From Beroe forskalii (taxonomy: Eukaryota; Ctenophora; Nuda; Beroida; Beroidae): a stretch of 64,000 bases of DNA. Shown in pieces: positions 58,480-64,000 of the stretch; the stretch's first letter is position 1; every line of letters starts with the position of its first letter. The notes below the pieces were generated by a model. That model ran no database searches, was not told the origin of the DNA, and was given only the letters and a program-made list of their open reading frames with translations. The stretch is from the NCBI GenBank assembly GCA_011033025.1, contig WFMF01000006.1, forward strand, positions 372,001 to 436,000, written 5' to 3'. A program made the position numbers and the translations under genes.

Positions 58480-58650
58480 ATATAAGGGCAATTCGGTTTG
58501 GGCATTTTTTGGGCATCCGGGCATAGTAAGGGCATCTTTGGGGTAAAAAGCTGGGCATACATGGGCATTATGATAATAAGGGCATCTAGGGCATAGTCGG
58601 GGCCTACGTGAGACATAATCATGGCATAGTTAATCCGAGGTATATTTCGG
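58480..58650. repeat. GGGCAT-rich segment
   Basis: GGGCAT or GGGCAA recurs about eleven times in 150 bases (CATCCGGGCATAGTAAGGGC and similar). It resembles the AGGGCA-rich families at 1880 and 8971 in style, without clear alignment or termini. Confidence 0.5.
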
Positions 58651-58923
58651 CACATCGGTCTATCAAATTTGTGGATCGATTACGACCTTGAAACCTTCTG
58701 CGCATATAATACTTTCATTGCCTTGAAATGTCATTCTTACAACAGTGTGTCTTTATTGATATTCCCAAAATATTAACGGATCGAAGGGCGCACATCCCCT
58801 GTGTCACACACAAGGCAGTCGGCTGTATGGGATGAGTCATCGTTATGGGTTTAAATTTAGAATTGATTACGCACTAGTAATATTTATTTTTGTGTACTCA
58901 GTGCTCACGTATGAGTGCACAGT

Positions 58924-58997
58924 ATTTAGCGGAGAACACACGAAGGTTATATATGTGTGCACTGCCCAATATAACCCTCGCGAGTTCTCCGCTAAAT
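58924..58997. repeat. Cruciform-forming inverted repeat
   Basis: ATTTAGCGGAGAAC (58924-58937) is the exact complement of 58984-58997. An inner pair, GGTTATAT (58945-58952) and ATATAACC (58969-58976), extends the stem after a short mismatch. Together they form a 74-base hairpin. Confidence 0.75.
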
Positions 58998-59216
58998 CCA
59001 AAATAACATGAATTATTTAAATTCTGGCTCGCGTATAACATAATACGTTATTACGTTGCATGGTAAATGACTAGGTATGGTGGACTAGTATAAAATACAC
59101 GACCATTGTCCCTTGAATTCGGAGTTAAATCTAAACCAAGATTAATATGCACAACTCTCGTTCTGTCTAATATTAATTGGGAAAAGAATAAAGACACCCA
59201 TCCCCAGGTCGGTGCT

Positions 59217-59440
59217 CTGGGGGCTAAGGAACTTTTCGATTTGGGAATGATGTAATCGTGGTGTCGCAAATTTTGAGGTGCGAAGTATAACGGACTTGGG
59301 TGGTTTTTATGCGCGATGCATTGAAAGTTCTTTGCGAACTATCACGCGCAGTGAACAAAGCACCCAGGCGCGGGCTAATACGTTCTGGGGGGGGGGGAGG
59401 GGGGCTAAGGAATTTTTGATTCGGGAATGCTGTAACTGAT
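59217..59440. repeat. Local direct duplication beside a poly-G run
   Basis: GGGGGCTAAGGAACTTTTCG at about 59219 and its variant at about 59397 start two similar 38-base stretches about 180 bases apart. The second copy follows a G-run of 12 plus 6 bases (59387-59404). Confidence 0.6.
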
Positions 59441-62400
59441 GCAAATGAAATGAACAAAGTTACTGCTTAGCGATGAATGACAAGATATTATTAATTATAA
59501 GGAAGGATGAGTGAAATCAGACTTACTCGGGGCTTCTTGGCTTTGAGGGCACGAGGGTTGACCTTACTTATCCTGTTATCAGGTTTCTTTACCTTGGAAG
59601 AGAGGAACATGATTACTATATGAAGAGTGGAAGAAATCCGACATTTATGTCTTGAAAAGATCACAATATACAGTAAAAGGCTGAGCATGATTTTATTCAC
59701 CAACATATTATCAATTATGTAAGGCTGAATATGGTTTTATTCAGTTTTGATTTCGTTTTGGTATAATAACTTCAGAATATTACTGAATAATAACTATAGA
59801 GTAACTGATAGAATAATTGATGACATTCAACCCTTTGATATGTACATTGTGCATATATTCTATGAAAGTAACTGACCTTCGCGCTATGCTCACGATGAAT
59901 GCCGTAACACCAGGTGAGACAAAGGAATGAAACATATAATGTAGCCATACTTCCTTACCGTTAGCTGAGGCAGCCTCCGTTTTATGACTATATTTATTAT
60001 GACATGTTGCTATTAAATGGTAATCCAATGATCAATTTGCATGCCTCATCGGTCGTTGTATCAATATATATATAAAACGACACAGACTTGCGGCAATTGT
60101 CAGCTGGCGGTATTACCACCTGGCTTCGTTTGTTATCAGTTCAGCTGCAGTTAGTTGCAATTTTATAGTTGGTATGTGGTGGTCAATTATCTTTTGTAAA
60201 TTATTATAGATATCTTTAGGTTTATTATAGCCGTATAAATATAAGTTGAAAGATGATGAAGAGGGAGGTGCTAATTCAAAACATTGAGCCTTTGTATTAA
60301 GCAAACTCTAAATTATTTATAGATGGGTCCTTCAAATTTGTTCATTGGCATTCTCTCCGTAAGCATCTTATGCACATCATATTTTGCATGATTATTTTTC
60401 AATCAAATACAGGGTGTTTCAAAAATACTGTCTGTTTTTTTTTGGTTTTTTGCCGAGGAGAAAATAGCCAATTGTCTGTTGCAAACTTTTTTTCAGGGTC
60501 AGGAATTTTATAGCTAGGTACAGTCCACTCGATTTGAAAAGCTCTTTTTAAGCTGGCTATTTCGTTTGAAGCAAATTTGGCGATCAATCAAGTCACTCTT
60601 CATAAAACGCCTGTACTCGAGAACACCTCCTTCAATCTGGATTAAAGAAATTGCTCAAAGTTTGCAATATTCAGAAGGTGCTGGAACAGTAGTATCATAC
60701 AATTGCCGGAAAAGTAGGAAATATTTGATTACTCCAAAGCCTTTCAATCTCCCCCAGCACGATGTTTAACGACGACTATGATAAAGGAAAAGAATTTCTG
60801 TCCTGCTGTCCTGTTACTCTGTTATAAACTTTTCATTCTGATTCGCTTTCGTATACTTGACAGAGCAACGTTTAACTGGAATAATAATTTACGTATTTAA
60901 ATTTTCGTTTAGCTACAATAACATAGGCTCCGTACATTTCATTATTATTGATTTGCTTAAATCACCGGTTTTACGAGGTTATATGAATCTGAGGAACTCT
61001 CTCGATAGCTTGAATCCCCCAAAGACCGCTGCTCGCTCTCATCACCATCTTATGAATTATGGACAATATGTCACAGATAAATATAAAACCACAAATTACC
61101 GCTTAACAACAATGGCAGCAGCTCTTATCATTGTGTAATAACGAGTTACAACCCAATATATATCACTTTTAGCAGATATATGGCCAGCACCCGGTCAAAT
61201 GTTCCAATATATATTGGGAGTGATCGACAGTATAGGTCAATATTTGTGTATGCTACATAATAATTACCAGATAGTTGTTTTTTGTTGAGTCACAAAAGGA
61301 AGGTTTTGTGTTTCATTTTTCATTTTATCTTTGAAGGCTGTCCCAGAACTTCTTGTTGTTGTGTTCCATTTGCTACTTTGCTATATGCATACAATAGCAG
61401 TCACATGCGAGTATCAGTAAGTGACATACGAGTGAATTTGAGATATGAGAACAGCACGTGCATGCGCGACGTAAAGCACGTGCATTGTGACCCTCACCAT
61501 ACAGAAGTCATTCCAGTCGATACCTTCAATGAACTCACTTGTATATCCTGACCAGCCAGTTGGTTGTTGTGAACGCCTCCTCGATGTATTTCAGCTTTAT
61601 GTCCCGGTCACCGATCACTGCTTCCCTACTTCTGTCAAAACCTGGTGCTTCCCTGTGGTCAACCTGCAGGGTGGGAGGGCGTTCTAAAACATTGATATTG
61701 CTTCAAAATGGGGGCAAACACATTACCGGTCATGAAATTTGACTTTCAAGTAACTATTCAACACTAAATAGTGATAAATTTTAGCACTTTGGTTTCCAAA
61801 CTGAGATTGAAAGTCGACTAAGTAGTCGCACCCCGACCAACACCCACCACCCAGAGCTTAAATAAATGCACGGACACAATATATTCCCTATTCTGTGTAC
61901 AGTTTGTCAACAATTTCCATGTTATTGAGAGGGGTGACTCCATGATGGTGCTCATTGTTTACGCGTAACCAACAACTCCAACAAATTAATAATTAATCAC
62001 TCTGTTCAATTTGGTTTGTTTCGATTAATCATGTTTACAATAATAATAATTATTTCTGAAATTTGCGTCGATCGTTGAATAATTTTCAGGCATCACGTTT
62101 GAGTTAGTTGACCATAGCCTTCAAAAGTTCATATTCAAAAACAAGTTTCAAATTCATATTCTATCTTTCTTAGTTCACAAATAAAAGTCTTGATTGTTCT
62201 TTAGATTGAGTATTTTTTCGTTATCATAATTGGAGGCTTTGAAAGCTGTCAGCTGTGCCTTTAGACCACTAAAGCACTAACATAAAATGGCACCATAACC
62301 TTGACAAGTATAAGGTGGGAATTGAGAGGGACTAATATAATCAAAATAGAGATATTTTTGTCTCCGAGACCCAAGTATTGTAGAATTCAGAGCAGAATAT

Positions 62401-64000
62401 TTTCCTTGATATTTTCTTATTTTCTTGCCCATTCTAAGACAATATCAAAGCACTTTCTCTGCACTTTCTATTATATCTGCACTCTGCAGGTATATTGCCG
62501 TATATCTATCATCACATAGGTTTAGCATACAGTTACACACACGACAGCAGTTGACGCAGTAGCGTTTGACTTGGAACAACGTTGAACAAAAGCTTCATTA
62601 TAATCCACTATGCCTACATGAATCTATAATTTTGAACAATGGACAGGTTAGGCGCTCATCCCAGAAGTCAGAAGTATGCCAATTTTAGGCCAAACATTTT
62701 TACGTATTTCCAACTTTTTTAACTTTAGGACATTCCTGTACCACGGTCAACACAGAAATACGACAATTGTCGCAAATTTTGAATTGCTTATACTCTTGTG
62801 TATCAACAGCAGTTCTACTGAACTAAAAGGAAAAGCCAGTAGTACAGTGGCACGTTGTAATACCAACCTACTCCTGTAATAGAGACACTTGGTGGATGTT
62901 AATTGCACTCGAGCAAGCTGGAATTCAGTCACTTTTGTTAAACTAGAGCTGCCTTTTTGTGTCTCACTTGCCTGCTACCCTAATACAAACATCAAGCATG
63001 CGTCACATCAAAATTCAGATTGTCGTCAGAGAGGGAAATACATGATTAAAGCAATCTTAGGATTAGCTTCGTATAATGTCTTTCAATCGGGACTCAAGAG
63101 CAAGGGAGGGTGGCTGCACTTTTAATGAGATAGAAGGTCAGTGGAAGATGAAGGGATGTCAGTGTTTACTGACTTAGATTTAATTACGCACAGTTGATTA
63201 ATTAGCTGATGAGGATTGTGTTGACTGTTGACGTAGAGACTTCTCCTATATCATTAGTCAGTACTTACAGTACTACAGTGGTTTGATGAGTGGTTTCATT
63301 CATTGGTGACTCATTTCATGCTTCGAGAAACACGTAGAAGGCAGATGTCACAATTTAGAAGAGCAGTTCATATTATGGATGAATCATTTGGGTACTTACA
63401 TACTTTGTGACACCTATGTGCGTAGCATTTAAACGTTTAGAGATTTAAAGATAAGTACTTATCAAGGCCACCATCCGGTAGGTAGTATTAGAGTTGCCCA
63501 ATGCAATGGATGAGTTGAGACTTGAGGGCGTCAACTTAAGACCTCTAAGTTGAAGCATCGAATACGTCCCAACGAATTACTGAATTAGCAGCAGCCGTGA
63601 ATAAATATATTCCAATCATGACTCACTGTGGCATTTGTTTCCAGACTCACTCAACCTTTAAATTTTCTGGATGCGTAGTGCTTTTACTGATTTGGTGATT
63701 CTACTATTTACATTTTACGTTCATAAATCCCAGTTTAGGAAAAGTGTACGAAAAAGAAAACGGGACATGGACACAACTTCATTCTTTGTACTGCCGGGCA
63801 GCTACCAGGAAATGTTTGCTTTGATAGTGGAGAAGGAAAGGCAGCAAACTAAACCCTTGCTTATTGCCAGCTGCATTATCAGGTACCATTTGTCATGACC
63901 TACAAATTATAGAACACAAGGTTGAAGTCTTCTGTGGACTGGACAGCTATTGGTAATGACACAGAAGGCAAAAATTACGATAAAACCTTGGGTTTTAATT
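59441..64000. other. Gene-free right end of the window
   Basis: Over 4.5 kb no protein family, RNA gene or bounded transposon can be supported. At 60406-60425 the phrase ACAGGGTGTTTCAAAAATAC resembles the outer end of many mariner-type and related elements, but no partner end was found. Short frames at 61282-61551 and 63671-63898 are open but unrecognised. Confidence 0.4.

Noticed and set aside
60399..60600. Mariner-type transposon end (ACAGGGTGTTTCAAAAATAC)
   Set aside because: Only one possible terminus; no inverted partner or transposase remnant was found, so it is not listed as an element.
61282..61551. 89-codon ORF with Cys and Asn-X-Ser/Thr sites
   Set aside because: Could be an exon of a secreted protein, but no partner exon, clear splice sites or family match is visible.
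63671..63898. 75-codon ORF at the right edge
   Set aside because: No recognisable family; it would need sequence beyond the window to judge.
1..64000. tRNA or rRNA genes
   Set aside because: No cloverleaf with an intact T-arm box and acceptor stem, and no rRNA core sequence, was recognised by eye; a covariance-model scan would settle it.

Overview
The window is repeat-rich nuclear DNA from an invertebrate animal. The evidence is two intron-bearing two-pore-domain potassium channel genes, a multi-exon Tudor-domain gene, GT-AG introns, CR1/jockey-type LINE remnants, Ty3/gypsy-type retroelement genes and a TTAGGG-like tract. I cannot name the phylum. There is no bacterial, phage or operon structure.

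Layout. 0-7 kb: a foldback element (72-2989), a TA-flanked MITE (2993-3509), a 21-bp minisatellite (5249-5849) and a second MITE (5996-6429) sitting in minisatellite-derived sequence. 8.2-10.3 kb: five minus-strand exons of a Tudor-domain gene, with a MITE in one intron. 11.8-27.3 kb: arrays of a ~168-bp satellite, a decayed LINE (13.7-15.6 kb), a hAT-like element (17083-17967) and a 4.1-kb TTAA-flanked element that splits one satellite array. 27.3-32.1 kb: the 5' part and gag of an LTR retroelement. Its leader carries six hairpins with an identical loop, and its gag is split by a 2.9-kb TTAA-flanked element. 33.8-37.2 kb: a giant inverted repeat holding a 13-bp satellite that changes strand at its centre. 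37.4-41 kb: two more TTAA-flanked elements. 41.1-44.3 kb: a nearly intact minus-strand Ty3/gypsy pol. 44.6-45.1 kb: a degenerate minisatellite, then a 100-N assembly gap. 48.8-49.2 kb: an 18-bp minisatellite. 50.2-57.3 kb: two tandem K2P channel paralogues. The upstream copy looks intact and the downstream copy has a broken frame. 57.3-64 kb: no recognisable gene.

What stands out. (1) Six hairpins in the retroelement leader share the loop TCAACGG while their stems differ but still pair. (2) One intron of the first K2P gene is bounded by an 11-bp direct repeat containing the splice sites and is absent from the paralogue, which suggests intron gain by transposon insertion. (3) Both K2P genes encode GWG instead of GYG/GFG in the first pore loop. 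(4) At least five non-autonomous elements used TTAA targets. Two of them hit the same TTAA of the 168-bp satellite, and one carries dispersed GTTGC...GCAAC palindromes. The window reads as a transposon graveyard with two or three host loci in it.
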